From JBGPTF01 sp041490445 (GTDB taxonomy: Bacteria; Acidobacteriota; Terriglobia; Acidiferrales; UBA7541), in NCBI GenBank assembly GCA_041490445.1, contig JBGPTF010000006.1, forward strand, positions 124,001-188,000: a stretch of 64,000 bases of DNA, given 5' to 3'. The translations under genes and the position numbers were made by a program. The notes beneath the pieces were generated by a model. It was not told where the DNA came from and ran no database searches. It was given only the letters and a program-made list of their open reading frames with translations. Below are positions 42,125-51,823 of this stretch, in pieces; the first letter of the stretch is position 1, and the number at the start of each line of letters is the position of its first letter.

Positions 42125-43498
42125 ATGCAAATGCGAAACGGGCGAGGACTGATGGCGGGATTGGGAGTGCTGGCGCTGTTGCTGAGCGGCACCCAGGCGT
42201 GGAGCGGAGACGATCGGCCGACCGAGTCGTCTTCCAAAAAGGATGACAATGCAGTGGTGAATTCTCCCGATTCACGTGTGGATGCCGACGCGATCGCAGC
42301 ATCGAATGCCGCGAATCCTCCGGCCGATGCGACCCACGTGACATACGTCCCGGCGATGAACGGTGATCGGCTGTTCCTGCTCGGATCGTCCGGCAGGAAG
42401 TTCCAGCCGTTCTATAGCGCCGTACTTGGCGGAGCGTATGACAGCCACTTGGCTGGCACGCTCGCCAGCCCGGGGCAGGGCTTATTTTCGGCGACGCCAA
42501 CGATCGGGTTCCTCGGGCACGGAGCACATTCACAGTTCCTGATGCAGTATTCGAGCACGATCACGGAACTGACGGGCACACCCAGCGGAGTCCAGGCGTA
42601 CCATCAGGGGGCCTTTACCGGGCACGGCGAATTCACGCACAGCTGGGGTTGGGATCTCAACTTCTCCGGGTATTACGGGATTGATGCCTTGCGCCTGCTC
42701 GCGCCCCTGACCTTTACGACCTTGCTCAACATCCCCGCGGCGAATGCGCAGGCCGCGGTTTCTCAGTTGGGCGCGCAGAGAACCTTAAGCGTGGGAGACA
42801 GCTTCGGTCTTCACTGGCGACCAAGCGCGCGCGATCGCGTGGCCTTCTCGGCGTTCCACGGTTATTACGACTTCCCAGATCTGTCGTCGCATATCACTTA
42901 TGTCGGCTTCGACACATCCTACGCGCGCAATCTGACACGCGAGACGGTCCTTACTGTGTACAACCATCTCGGTCGGGACACCCGAGCAATTCCCTGCACG
43001 TATGACGACGTCGGGGCGAGCCTCGCGATGCATCCGCGACCCAACGTGGTTCTCAATGTCGGCGGCGGACCGACGATTGGGACTTTGAGCTGCGCCACGC
43101 GGCGCGGTGCTAATTTCAACGCCTCCTTCGGCTATCAGTTCACACGGCTCTCGACGCTCTACGTGACGGGCGGTCAACGGACGAATACTCCCGTGAACCT
43201 GCCCCACAGCCAAACGAACCGATCCTTCTCGGCCGGCTACTCCCGGCTGATGAGCCGCGATCTCACGCTACGGATCGACGGTGGCTACATGTACTTGGCC
43301 GACTACACCAACAATGCTTTCACGCAGGGGCAGGGATACTTCCTGTCACCGCAAATTCAGTGGAGGTTGACGCGGAGTTTCAGCGCGGAGCTGGCCTATC
43401 GAAACATGTCCCAGCTCGTCGGGACTTCTGCCCTCTCACGGAATCAGGTGCTGCTGAGCCTGACGTGGAGGCCACAGGCGAACGGAATATACAAGTAA
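42125..43498 (+). CDS. Outer-membrane beta-barrel protein of the exopolysaccharide operon
   Basis: A 457-residue protein with a signal peptide (GLMAGLGVLALLLSGTQAWSG) and, after a polar linker, a long series of alternating amphipathic strands rich in Tyr, Ser, Thr and Gly, ending in LSLTWRPQANGIYK. This is typical of a barrel of about 16 or more strands. ATG 42125 follows GAGGTG closely; ATG 42131 is possible too. It begins only 8 bases after the export gene and may supply the outer-membrane pore that the short export protein lacks. Confidence 0.78.
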   Translation: MQMRNGRGLMAGLGVLALLLSGTQAWSGDDRPTESSSKKDDNAVVNSPDSRVDADAIAASNAANPPADATHVTYVPAMNGDRLFLLGSSGRKFQPFYSAVLGGAYDSHLAGTLASPGQGLFSATPTIGFLGHGAHSQFLMQYSSTITELTGTPSGVQAYHQGAFTGHGEFTHSWGWDLNFSGYYGIDALRLLAPLTFTTLLNIPAANAQAAVSQLGAQRTLSVGDSFGLHWRPSARDRVAFSAFHGYYDFPDLSSHITYVGFDTSYARNLTRETVLTVYNHLGRDTRAIPCTYDDVGASLAMHPRPNVVLNVGGGPTIGTLSCATRRGANFNASFGYQFTRLSTLYVTGGQRTNTPVNLPHSQTNRSFSAGYSRLMSRDLTLRIDGGYMYLADYTNNAFTQGQGYFLSPQIQWRLTRSFSAELAYRNMSQLVGTSALSRNQVLLSLTWRPQANGIYK

Positions 43499-43631
43499 AC
43501 AAGTCCGGCGGCGCAATTCGAGCCGACGACTCACAATCTGGCCACTCAGGTGCCCGAGCAGCCTTCCTGGGAGGTCAACTCACAAGGATCGAACGAGCGA
43601 GAGCGACCTGGAAACGGTTGAGGGAGATGCA

Positions 43632-45179
43632 ATGAGGGATTCAATGAAGAATGGATCTGCAGACGACCCGAAAGCGGAGCTTCGGGAATACTGGCAGGCG
43701 ATCAGCCAGAACCGGTGGTGGGTCTTCTTCCTGACACTGGTACTGACGCTCGCGGCGGCTCTTGTGATCGTCAGGATGCCAAACGTCTTCCAGGCCACGA
43801 CCACCATTCTGGTCGATCCGCAGCAGATATCCGATCAGTACGTGAACCCGCCGGTGAAGGAGACGCTGACGGACCGGCTCCAGACGATTTCGCAGCAGGT
43901 GCTCAGCGCCTCACGCCTGCAAGACATCATTGACCACTATCATCTCTACCCGGAATTCCAGGGTGCGATGTCTCGTGAACAGATCATCGACTACATGCGC
44001 AAAGCGATCACGATTGAAGTGAAGCATGCTTCCGGCAATGGCCCCGGCGCTTTTACCATCACGTATGAAGGCCGCAACCCCGTAATCGTTGCGCAGGTAA
44101 CGAACGAACTCGCAAACCAGTTCATCACCTGGAATCTCCAGAGCAGCGAACAAGTCGCGGAAACGACCACGGAATTCCTGGGCGAGCAACTCGAGACTGC
44201 CAAGGCCAGTCTGGCAGAACAGGAGCAGAAGGTCCGGGACTTCAAAATGGGGCACCTCGGCCAGATGCCGGAAGATCTTCCCGGGAATTTGGGAACGCTT
44301 GCGCAATTGCGCGCAACGTACCAGGCAAACAATGATTCGCTGAACCGGCTCGAGCAGGAGCGCATCGAACTGACACGCCTGCCCGCATCGGTCGTCCGCA
44401 CGGGACAAGGCACCGAGGGTCTGAGTGATCGGGCCCGCCTGGAGATCGAAAGGGCGCGGCTGCAGGATCAGTTGAACACGCTGCGGCAGCACTACACGCC
44501 CACGTATCCGGAAGTCGTGGAGGCGACCGCGCGTCTGCGCCGTGTCAAAGAGGAATTGAAGGCACTTCCTCCGGACAGTGCGAACGCCGCTGGGGCGGAG
44601 GCGTCGCCGACCCAGGTGCGTCTTGAGCTCATCGCCCGCGAGATGAAGCGCCTAAGCGACGAACAGAAGAACATCACCGCTCAGATTGCCTCCTACCAGG
44701 CGAAGATTGACGCGGTACCGATGCGCGAGCAGCAAGTAACCGAACTGATGCGCGACTACGAGATCTCCAAAGAACAGTACCGCAGCCTGCTTGGGAAGAA
44801 GTACTCCGCCGACATGGCGAGCGATCTGCAACGCAAGCAGAAGGGCGAGCGATTCACCATTCTCGATGCGGCGCGTGCGCCCGAGCTTCCGGTGAAACCG
44901 GGGCGGGCTTTGTTGCTGCTCTTCAGCCTTACAGGTGCACTGTTCCTTTCCATGGCCTTCGTGATTGGAAAGGATAAAATCGACCCCAGCCTGAAAGCAG
45001 AGAAGCAGCTGGAAGGAATGTTGCCATCTTCGGTTGCACTCCTGGCTGAGATTCCCACGATCGTGACAGCATCGGACCGGCGTCGCCAGTTCCGCTTTGT
45101 GATCTTTGCTCTAACGACTTCGGTGCTCGCCTGCCTGATCGTGGCTGGGATGCTTTGGAGGATCCGACCAATTCTATGA
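43632..45179 (+). CDS. Polysaccharide chain-length determinant (Wzz/GumC type)
   Basis: A 515-residue inner-membrane protein with two membrane segments: WWVFFLTLVLTLAAALVIV near the N-terminus and a pair of hydrophobic stretches in the C-terminal part (LLLLFSLTGALFLSMAFVIG and FALTTSVLACLIVAGML). The large periplasmic middle is coiled coil (~170-400). FQATTTILVDPQQI is the Wzz core. It works with the kinase gene that overlaps its stop codon to set polymer length and drive export. Confidence 0.9.
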   Translation: MRDSMKNGSADDPKAELREYWQAISQNRWWVFFLTLVLTLAAALVIVRMPNVFQATTTILVDPQQISDQYVNPPVKETLTDRLQTISQQVLSASRLQDIIDHYHLYPEFQGAMSREQIIDYMRKAITIEVKHASGNGPGAFTITYEGRNPVIVAQVTNELANQFITWNLQSSEQVAETTTEFLGEQLETAKASLAEQEQKVRDFKMGHLGQMPEDLPGNLGTLAQLRATYQANNDSLNRLEQERIELTRLPASVVRTGQGTEGLSDRARLEIERARLQDQLNTLRQHYTPTYPEVVEATARLRRVKEELKALPPDSANAAGAEASPTQVRLELIAREMKRLSDEQKNITAQIASYQAKIDAVPMREQQVTELMRDYEISKEQYRSLLGKKYSADMASDLQRKQKGERFTILDAARAPELPVKPGRALLLLFSLTGALFLSMAFVIGKDKIDPSLKAEKQLEGMLPSSVALLAEIPTIVTASDRRRQFRFVIFALTTSVLACLIVAGMLWRIRPIL

Positions 45180-45988
45180 ACCGACCAAGTGATGCTCAGA
45201 CGCAAGTTTCAATGCCATCGATATTCGATCAAGCGGAGAAGAAAATGTTAAAGCGCGAGGCTTTGATTTCAGGTTATTCACCAAATGGCTTTCACCGGAT
45301 GGACCTGAAGCCCAGTCCGGAGAGCCGCATTGTTTTTGTCCCCGAGATGGAAGGGGTAGCCAGCGAACAGTACCGCCTGCTGCGGAAGAGCCTCAGTGAC
45401 CAATTCCCCGACGGCGGTGTGCTGCTGGTGACGAGTCCGACGAAGGGCGACGGCAAGACAATGAACGTTGCAAATCTAGGCTGGTGCCTTGCCGAAGCCG
45501 GCGCTCCCACCCTGGTCATCGAAGCGGATCTCCGGCAACCCAGCCTGAGTGAGGTTCTTGGCCACCGTCCCCATCTGGGCGTCGAAGCTGTGCTGCGCGG
45601 CGAGGTGGAACCAGAAGCTGCCGTGGCGGTTGCCTCGAATGGCTTGCCGCTGCACTTCGCGACCGTGGCAAAAGCCCAGTCTGATCCGGTGCAGCTCCTG
45701 AGAGGCCCGGGCACGAAGAAGCTCATCGAATGGGCCCGCAGCAAGTTCTTCTGGGTCCTGCTGGACTGCCCGCCGATCATTCCGGCGGCAGATGTTGCCG
45801 AACTCGCGCCCTACTCTGACGCCGTGTTCTTGGTTGTCCGCGTGCGGTCAACACCGGTTGACCTGATCCGAAAATCGTTCCAGATGCTGGGTGATCGGTT
45901 GAAGGGCGTGATCCTGAATGAGGCCACTCGCTCTCAAGATTCCTACTACCACTACCTGAGCAAGTACTACTCGGGCAAACAGACTTAG
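45176..45988 (+). CDS. Bacterial tyrosine kinase-like ATPase (CpsD/CapB type)
   Basis: A 270-residue soluble P-loop protein. SEQYRLLRKSL precedes the ATPase core; Walker A is SPTKGDGKT, Walker A' is VIEADLRQPSL and Walker B is FWVLLDCPPI. The C-terminus has a tyrosine cluster (DSYYHYLSKYYSG) suited to autophosphorylation. ATG overlaps the stop of the chain-length gene (ATGA). The split kinase plus Wzz-like partner is the arrangement known for CapA/CapB pairs. Confidence 0.87.
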   Translation: MNRPSDAQTQVSMPSIFDQAEKKMLKREALISGYSPNGFHRMDLKPSPESRIVFVPEMEGVASEQYRLLRKSLSDQFPDGGVLLVTSPTKGDGKTMNVANLGWCLAEAGAPTLVIEADLRQPSLSEVLGHRPHLGVEAVLRGEVEPEAAVAVASNGLPLHFATVAKAQSDPVQLLRGPGTKKLIEWARSKFFWVLLDCPPIIPAADVAELAPYSDAVFLVVRVRSTPVDLIRKSFQMLGDRLKGVILNEATRSQDSYYHYLSKYYSGKQT

Positions 45989-46200
45989 GCAGGTGGTGTC
46001 TAACCTCCACGACCGCGCCTCGTCGAATTTCGCCCGTGGGCGATCAGGAAGCGACGAGAAGTGAAGTCAATTCTATGGCGCGTCACGACCACTGTCTCTC
46101 GGCCCGGCGCAGAAACGATGGGCGAGAGGCCAATTGATTTCGGACCGCTGGCCAATTCTTCGAGAATCGCTTGTGCTGACACCGTTAGGTGGCCGATTCG

Positions 46201-47847
46201 ATGACCGAACTGAAACGGCTCTACAAAGACTCATCGCAATACCTGCTTGGGCAGGTGGCGATCTTCGTCGTTGGATTCGTCTCGTTCCCCATCTTCACTC
46301 GTGTGTTCTCGGTGGCCGAATACGGATTGATGAGCCTCACCCTGAACACGGTCGCGATGGTGACGGTCCTTTCGAAGCTGGGTCTGCAGCACTCCCTCGT
46401 ACGGTTCTATCCCGAATACGCGCACGGGGCCGACCCGGAAGCGAAGCGGCGCTACTACTCGACCATTTTCTGGGCCGCGACGTGCGTAGGCGTGATCGTC
46501 ACGCTGCTCTATCTGGTGAGCGTCTGGAGTTTCTCGAACCACATTCTCGAAGAGCGGCTCAAACGCCTTCTTATTTTCGCTTCGGTGCTGATTGTCGTTC
46601 GCGCGGTCAGTTCCATCGTGATGAACCTCTGGCGGACAGAAGGAAAAACGCGGAACTACAACACCGTGAATGTGGGGATCAAGGCGGCCACGGTGGCCGC
46701 CGTGATCGTGCTCCTCTTCACCTGGGAGCGGAGCCTCCGCGCGTTCTTTGCCGGCATGATCGGAGTAGAGACGGCGATCATGATCATAATCGTGTCGATT
46801 CTGTGGAAGCGAGGCCTGATTCGGTTTGGCCGATTTGAAACCCACTTACTGCAACAGACGCTCGCTTTCGGTCTCCCGATGATCGGATTCGAGTTGGCGA
46901 GCCTGATCTTGGACAACGGCGATCGGTTCCTGGTGCAGTATTACATTGGCGCGCAGGCGCTCGGCTTTTACGTCGCCGCCTACAACCTAGCGACCTATGT
47001 ACAGGAAGCACTCGCGACTCCCATCAATCTGGCTCTCATGCCCATCTACATGAATCTCTGGGTTACGAAGGGCGAGAAGGCAACCCGCAAATTCCTCAGT
47101 GAAGGCCTAGATCACTACTTGATCCTGGCCATTGGTATCGCGGCCTGCGTCACGGTCACGTCCCGTGACGTCATCATCTTCCTGTCCTCGAAGAAGTATC
47201 AAGAGGCGGCGCAACTGCTGCCCGTTCTGGTTGGAGGCCTGCTCATTTACTCACTCGGGGTTTTCCTCAACGCCGGCCTGTTGATTCACAAGAAGACCTT
47301 TACGATGGCGCGCTTCGTCATCTACGCCGCGGTGCTGAACATGGGTTTAAACATCCTCTTGATTCCGCGAATGCACTTGATGGGTGCAGCCGTCGCAACC
47401 CTTCTGGCGTGCACTTTTCTGACGATCTTGATGGGACACGAGGGGCTTGCGCTTCTGCCGCTCGATTTCGATTTTGTGGCCACCGCCAAGTACGCGGTAG
47501 CAGCCACCTGCGCTGCCCTTCTGGTGTCGCGCATCAGCTTTGCGAGCCCCTTCGCGAACCTGACATCGAAAGGAGCGGGATTCGTTCTGATCTATGGCGG
47601 CGCCGTCTGGCTGACGAACCCACACCTGAAAAAACTATTTAGCTCGGAAATAGTTCCTGAGCGCCTGTCGATGGAAAAGGCCAACGAGCTGGCTGCTGTC
47701 GTCGCCGATGAAAATGAGCCGTTGTTGGAGAAGATGCAGGAAATGGCAGAGGTGGTTGGGCCAACGGACAGCGTCAAGCATGGCAAGTCCAGGGCTGCAC
47801 CGCTTGGCGCAGCCAAACTGCGCCCCGGTACGGAAGGGATTAAATAG
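46201..47847 (+). CDS. Polysaccharide flippase (Wzx / MATE-like, PST family)
   Basis: A 548-residue membrane protein with about 12-14 helices; the start LLGQVAIFVVGFVSFPIFTRV and the pattern of charged residues between helices fit Wzx flippases, which move lipid-linked repeat units to the periplasm. A cytoplasmic-looking tail of ~65 residues (from PERLSMEKANELAAV) is unusual. AGGTGG nine bases upstream supports ATG 46201 over an in-frame GTG at 46189. The 212 bases before it contain no gene. Confidence 0.9.
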   Translation: MTELKRLYKDSSQYLLGQVAIFVVGFVSFPIFTRVFSVAEYGLMSLTLNTVAMVTVLSKLGLQHSLVRFYPEYAHGADPEAKRRYYSTIFWAATCVGVIVTLLYLVSVWSFSNHILEERLKRLLIFASVLIVVRAVSSIVMNLWRTEGKTRNYNTVNVGIKAATVAAVIVLLFTWERSLRAFFAGMIGVETAIMIIIVSILWKRGLIRFGRFETHLLQQTLAFGLPMIGFELASLILDNGDRFLVQYYIGAQALGFYVAAYNLATYVQEALATPINLALMPIYMNLWVTKGEKATRKFLSEGLDHYLILAIGIAACVTVTSRDVIIFLSSKKYQEAAQLLPVLVGGLLIYSLGVFLNAGLLIHKKTFTMARFVIYAAVLNMGLNILLIPRMHLMGAAVATLLACTFLTILMGHEGLALLPLDFDFVATAKYAVAATCAALLVSRISFASPFANLTSKGAGFVLIYGGAVWLTNPHLKKLFSSEIVPERLSMEKANELAAVVADENEPLLEKMQEMAEVVGPTDSVKHGKSRAAPLGAAKLRPGTEGIK

Positions 47848-47860
47848 AAGGCGTGACCGG

Positions 47861-49093
47861 ATGAGGATTGCGGTAATGAAGATACTTCTCATGACGGACT
47901 CGTTCCTGCCGCACGCTGGCGGCTCGCGCGTCTACTATCACAACCTGTACCGGCGGATCACAACGGGCTCGTCCGAATGCGTCGTTGTGCTCACCAAGAA
48001 GGTCCCGGGTTGGAAGGAGTTTGACGCGCAAGTATCCACTCCCTCTTTCCGGATTGTCCGGCGGTTCGAGCCGCTTCCGAATTACAAGCCTCGGCAGTTG
48101 CCGAAAGGATTCCTGACGTTGTTCGAAGGACTGCGTCTGCTCGCCACGGAACGACCGGACATCATCCATGCCGGCGATCTGTTTCCGCCGGGACTTTCGG
48201 CGCTGGCAATCAAGAAAATGCTCGGGATGCCCTATGTCGTCTATTGCCACGGTGAGGAGATCACCCAGATCGACTTCCGTCGCCATCAACCGAAGGTACG
48301 CAATCAGATCTATCGTCATGCGGACGGAATCGTCGCAGCCAGCACGTTCGCCCAACAGAACCTATTGCGCATCGGCATTTCGCCCGATCGAATCCGGCAG
48401 ATTACTCCAGGTGTGGATTGCGAGCGTTTTCAGCCGCGCCCCAAGAATGCGGAGCTGGTGCGCCAGTACGGCCTGGAAGGCAAACAGGTATTGCTGACAG
48501 TCGCCCGGCTCGTCAGACGGAAGGGCCACGCGATTGTTCTGGAAGCGGTCGCCAGGCTGGCTCCGAAGATGCGCGATCTTCGTTACCTGATCGTGGGCGA
48601 GGGCCCGGAGCGGGAGCAACTGGAACGCCAGTGTCGTGATCTCGGTATCGCGGAGAACGTGATCTTCGCTGGGCACACCCCGGATGAATTGCTGGTGGAT
48701 TTCTACAATCTGTGCGACGCGTTCATCATGATCAATCGCGAATCGCGGGGCGACATTGAAGGCTTCGGAATGGTCTTCCTCGAAGCCAACGCGGCGGGCC
48801 GGCCGGTGATCGGCGGTCTTTCGGGCGGCGCTGCACAGGCCGTTGTTCAGGACGTCACCGGACTGCTCGTGAATCCGGATTCGCCCGAAGAAGCGGCTGC
48901 TGCCATTGAGCAACTGATGACAAACCAGCCAATGCGCCGGCGGATGAGTGAAACAGGACTGCGCCGCGCGCGTCAGGAGTTCAGTTGGGACAGCCGGAGC
49001 GACGCGCTCCGCGAATTTAATTTGGAAGTTCTCGACCGGGTGAAATCCGAAAAGCGAGCCCGGCACACGGCGAAATCAGCGGCTGCCATCTAG
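47861..49093 (+). CDS. GT4-family glycosyltransferase
   Basis: A 410-residue GT-B enzyme. N-terminal domain MKILLMTDSFLPHAGGSRVY; donor-domain motifs VLLTVARLVRRKGHAIVLEA, YLIVGEGPEREQLE and the ESRGDIEGFGMVFLEANAAG that binds the sugar nucleotide. The frame is open upstream inside the flippase gene; the ATG at 47861, 13 bases after the flippase stop, or the ATG at 47876 are the credible starts. It adds one sugar to the lipid-linked unit. Confidence 0.88.
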   Translation: MRIAVMKILLMTDSFLPHAGGSRVYYHNLYRRITTGSSECVVVLTKKVPGWKEFDAQVSTPSFRIVRRFEPLPNYKPRQLPKGFLTLFEGLRLLATERPDIIHAGDLFPPGLSALAIKKMLGMPYVVYCHGEEITQIDFRRHQPKVRNQIYRHADGIVAASTFAQQNLLRIGISPDRIRQITPGVDCERFQPRPKNAELVRQYGLEGKQVLLTVARLVRRKGHAIVLEAVARLAPKMRDLRYLIVGEGPEREQLERQCRDLGIAENVIFAGHTPDELLVDFYNLCDAFIMINRESRGDIEGFGMVFLEANAAGRPVIGGLSGGAAQAVVQDVTGLLVNPDSPEEAAAAIEQLMTNQPMRRRMSETGLRRARQEFSWDSRSDALREFNLEVLDRVKSEKRARHTAKSAAAI

Positions 49094-49112
49094 CCGCACT
49101 ACGACAAACGAA

Positions 49113-50327
49113 ATGAGCTCTGCGCTCCAACCCGAGACGAGCACCGCTGGCAACGGCGCCGTGGCCACTTCGCCTGGCCATAGCCTGCTTTTCCGTGGGC
49201 TGGCCTCTTCGAATATTCCGGCGCTCGACGGTTTGCGGGCCCTGGCTGTTTTTCTCGTTATCTTCTACCACTTCGGCCTCGGCTGGGTACCGGGAGGGCT
49301 CGGCGTTTTGGCCTTCTTCGTGTTGAGCGGCTTTCTGATCACTTGGCTGCTGTTGAAGGAAAACCAAAAGCAGGGAGAAATCTCTCTTCCGAAATTTTAC
49401 ATGCGCCGGGTGCTGCGGATTTTCCCGGCTTTCTATGTCTACTGGTTCGGCGTCCTTGCGCTGCTGCTGATCACCGGCAAAATGATCCCTTGGCGGCACG
49501 CCTTCAGCGCGTTCTTTTATCTGGGCGACTACTATAACGCCATCGTTCGTCCGCCGGACTCGTTCGTCAGCCACACGTGGTCGCTTGCGATCGAAGAGCA
49601 GTTCTATTTGCTGTGGCCGACGCTGCTTTACGTCTTTCGCAGGGATCTCGCGCGACTGACGCGGGTCTTGGTGGGAATCATTGTGTTTGTGTGGGTGTAC
49701 CGCGCGTTCCTGGCGCTGGTGGTGAATGTCAACCAATCGTACATCTACAACGCGTTTGATACGCGCCTGGACCATCTGCTTGTCGGCTGCCTCCTGGCGG
49801 TTCTGCTGCACCGCGGCGCGTTCAAGCCAGTCTGGCAATTTCTCGCTTCTCGAGTATATCTGCCGGCGATCACGCTCGGGTTGCTAGTTTTCTCCGTTCT
49901 TCTGGAGGTCCACTACGGCGATGGTTACCGCAACGTGATCGGATTCACGGTGGATCCGCTGCTCGTCGCCGTCTTGCTGGTGCAGCTCGTCAGCCTCAGT
50001 TCGAGCGCCACTTGGCGATGGATCAACTGGTCGTGGGTACGATACTTGGGAAGAATCTCCTACTCTCTCTATCTCTATCAGGAGATGACGCTCTATCCAG
50101 CACGGAGAATCCTGGCCGCTCACGGAGTCTTTGTCCAGTTGCTCGCGGCGGTGGCCGGAACAGTGCTGGTTGCTTCGGCTTCCTACTACTTGATCGAGAA
50201 GCCTTTCCTCCGGCTGAAATCGAGATTCGAAAGTGCAAACAGGATGGAGCGATCGTCGGTTCTCCCGGCGATTCGACTCCAGCCGGGGGTCGGGACAACG
50301 CAAACATGGAACGCAACAGAACAATGA
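49113..50327 (+). CDS. Membrane acyltransferase (OafA/YrhL, acyltransferase 3 family)
   Basis: A 404-residue protein with about ten membrane helices. Conserved segments: PALDGLRALAVFLVIFYHFG with the catalytic His, the RRVLRIFPAFYVYW region, and HTWSLAIEEQFYLLWP. Such enzymes place acetyl or other acyl groups on sugars of surface polysaccharides. It starts 19 bases after the glycosyltransferase and is part of the main operon. Confidence 0.92.
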   Translation: MSSALQPETSTAGNGAVATSPGHSLLFRGLASSNIPALDGLRALAVFLVIFYHFGLGWVPGGLGVLAFFVLSGFLITWLLLKENQKQGEISLPKFYMRRVLRIFPAFYVYWFGVLALLLITGKMIPWRHAFSAFFYLGDYYNAIVRPPDSFVSHTWSLAIEEQFYLLWPTLLYVFRRDLARLTRVLVGIIVFVWVYRAFLALVVNVNQSYIYNAFDTRLDHLLVGCLLAVLLHRGAFKPVWQFLASRVYLPAITLGLLVFSVLLEVHYGDGYRNVIGFTVDPLLVAVLLVQLVSLSSSATWRWINWSWVRYLGRISYSLYLYQEMTLYPARRILAAHGVFVQLLAAVAGTVLVASASYYLIEKPFLRLKSRFESANRMERSSVLPAIRLQPGVGTTQTWNATEQ

Positions 50328-50397
50328 TTGCTCACTCTGCTGGCAGTGCGCTTATCCTGTACCAAAGACAGGATCCCGCGCACATGGATGGTGTGGA

Positions 50398-51783
50398 ATG
50401 GATTTAGGACTCGGATCCGGACTCGGACATCTGTTTCCGTTACTGCTGTATGTGGCGGCGATCGCGGCTGGCCTGTTATCGATCGCCTGGCGACCGCAAA
50501 TTGGGCTGTATTTCCTGGTCTTTCTGCTTCCGTTACAGACCACGCGTTACAAGTTGCGAGATTTGCCGTGGGGCAACAAGTTGGTTGACGTCCTTCTGCT
50601 CTGCGTGATCATCGGCCTCGTTCTGCGGAGTCGCGGCCGGTTGATCCCCAAGACGCCCTTGAACCGGCCTCTGGCTGTGCTGGCGACGCTCTTCTATGTC
50701 GCGCTCTGGCGGGGATCGTTCTATCTGAACGTGTCTTTCCCGCTCTCCTTCGATGATCCGCGAGTTTCGAATTTCAAGAACTACATGGTGATGCCGCTGC
50801 TGTTCCTGATCGTCGTCGCCGCCATCCGCGAAATCAAACAGATCAAGATCCTCGTGCTGCTGATGGCGCTTTCGACGATTTTGGTAGACGTAAGCTTCTG
50901 GTTATCGACGCGAGGCCGCGACTTCTCCCACTTTTCCTACGACACACGCGATGCGGGCGTTCTCGGGTACGCGGGTGTAAACGGCTTTGGCGCCTACGTC
51001 GCGCAGATGATCGTTTTTCTTTTTGCGCTCTATGCATTCGAGAAGAGGAAGTCCGTCCGTCTGACGATCCTCGGTTTGAATGCAATTGGCATCTACTGCC
51101 TCATCTATTCGTTCTCACGTGGAGCATATCTGGCCTTTGCCATCAGCATGGTGTTTCTAGCACTCTTCCGTGAGCGCAAGATCCTGGTGGGATTGTTGAT
51201 CGTCGTTATCGGATGGCAGGTCTTTCTACCGACCGCCGCACAGGAAAGAATCTCGATGACCTATCAGAAAAACGAAGGCCTCGACAAATCCGCCGAGGAA
51301 CGCGTCGAGATCTGGCAAGACGCTTGGAAGCTGTTCACCAACCACCCGGTCTTCGGAGTCGGTCTGGAAACCTACGAATACCTGAACCGCGTCTCGGCGG
51401 AGGGCCACGGCTACTTCGGCGATACACACGATTATTATCTGAAAGTTATGGCCGAGACAGGGATCCTCGGGCTTCTCGCCTTCTTGTGGCTCCTCGGCGT
51501 GATCTTCCGAGAGGGCTGGCGATTGTTCCGGACCGCAGAGGATGGATTCCTGAAATCGCTGGGCCTCGGCTTCGCCGCGTTGATGGTTTGCGCCATCATT
51601 CTGAATCTGTTCGGGGACCGATGGACCTATCTCCAGGTGGACGGTGTGCTGTGGGTACTGCTGGGATGTGTGGTGAGCGGCCGAATGATTCTCCGGCGGC
51701 AGAGGCAGGAAGAGGAAGAATTGGAGCCTCAGTTGGCGCCAGTTCCGTCCCTGGCCACGGCGAATCGCACGTCTCTGGCATGA
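50398..51783 (+). CDS. O-antigen ligase/polymerase-like membrane protein
   Basis: A 461-residue protein with about 11-12 helices and one large periplasmic loop (~300-370: KSAEERVEIWQDAWKLF, then FGVGLETYEYLN and THDYYLKVMAETGILG). The loop motif with HDYYL and G-x-E-x-Y is typical of the Wzy_C/WaaL family, which polymerises or ligates repeat units. ATG 50398 gives the first helix right away. It follows the acyltransferase by 70 bases. Its position next to Wzx, Wzz and the kinase suggests the polymerase role. Confidence 0.85.
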   Translation: MDLGLGSGLGHLFPLLLYVAAIAAGLLSIAWRPQIGLYFLVFLLPLQTTRYKLRDLPWGNKLVDVLLLCVIIGLVLRSRGRLIPKTPLNRPLAVLATLFYVALWRGSFYLNVSFPLSFDDPRVSNFKNYMVMPLLFLIVVAAIREIKQIKILVLLMALSTILVDVSFWLSTRGRDFSHFSYDTRDAGVLGYAGVNGFGAYVAQMIVFLFALYAFEKRKSVRLTILGLNAIGIYCLIYSFSRGAYLAFAISMVFLALFRERKILVGLLIVVIGWQVFLPTAAQERISMTYQKNEGLDKSAEERVEIWQDAWKLFTNHPVFGVGLETYEYLNRVSAEGHGYFGDTHDYYLKVMAETGILGLLAFLWLLGVIFREGWRLFRTAEDGFLKSLGLGFAALMVCAIILNLFGDRWTYLQVDGVLWVLLGCVVSGRMILRRQRQEEEELEPQLAPVPSLATANRTSLA

Positions 51784-51823
51784 GGATGTTGATGAGGAGG
51801 AGAGAGGTCTAGATCGAAACGTT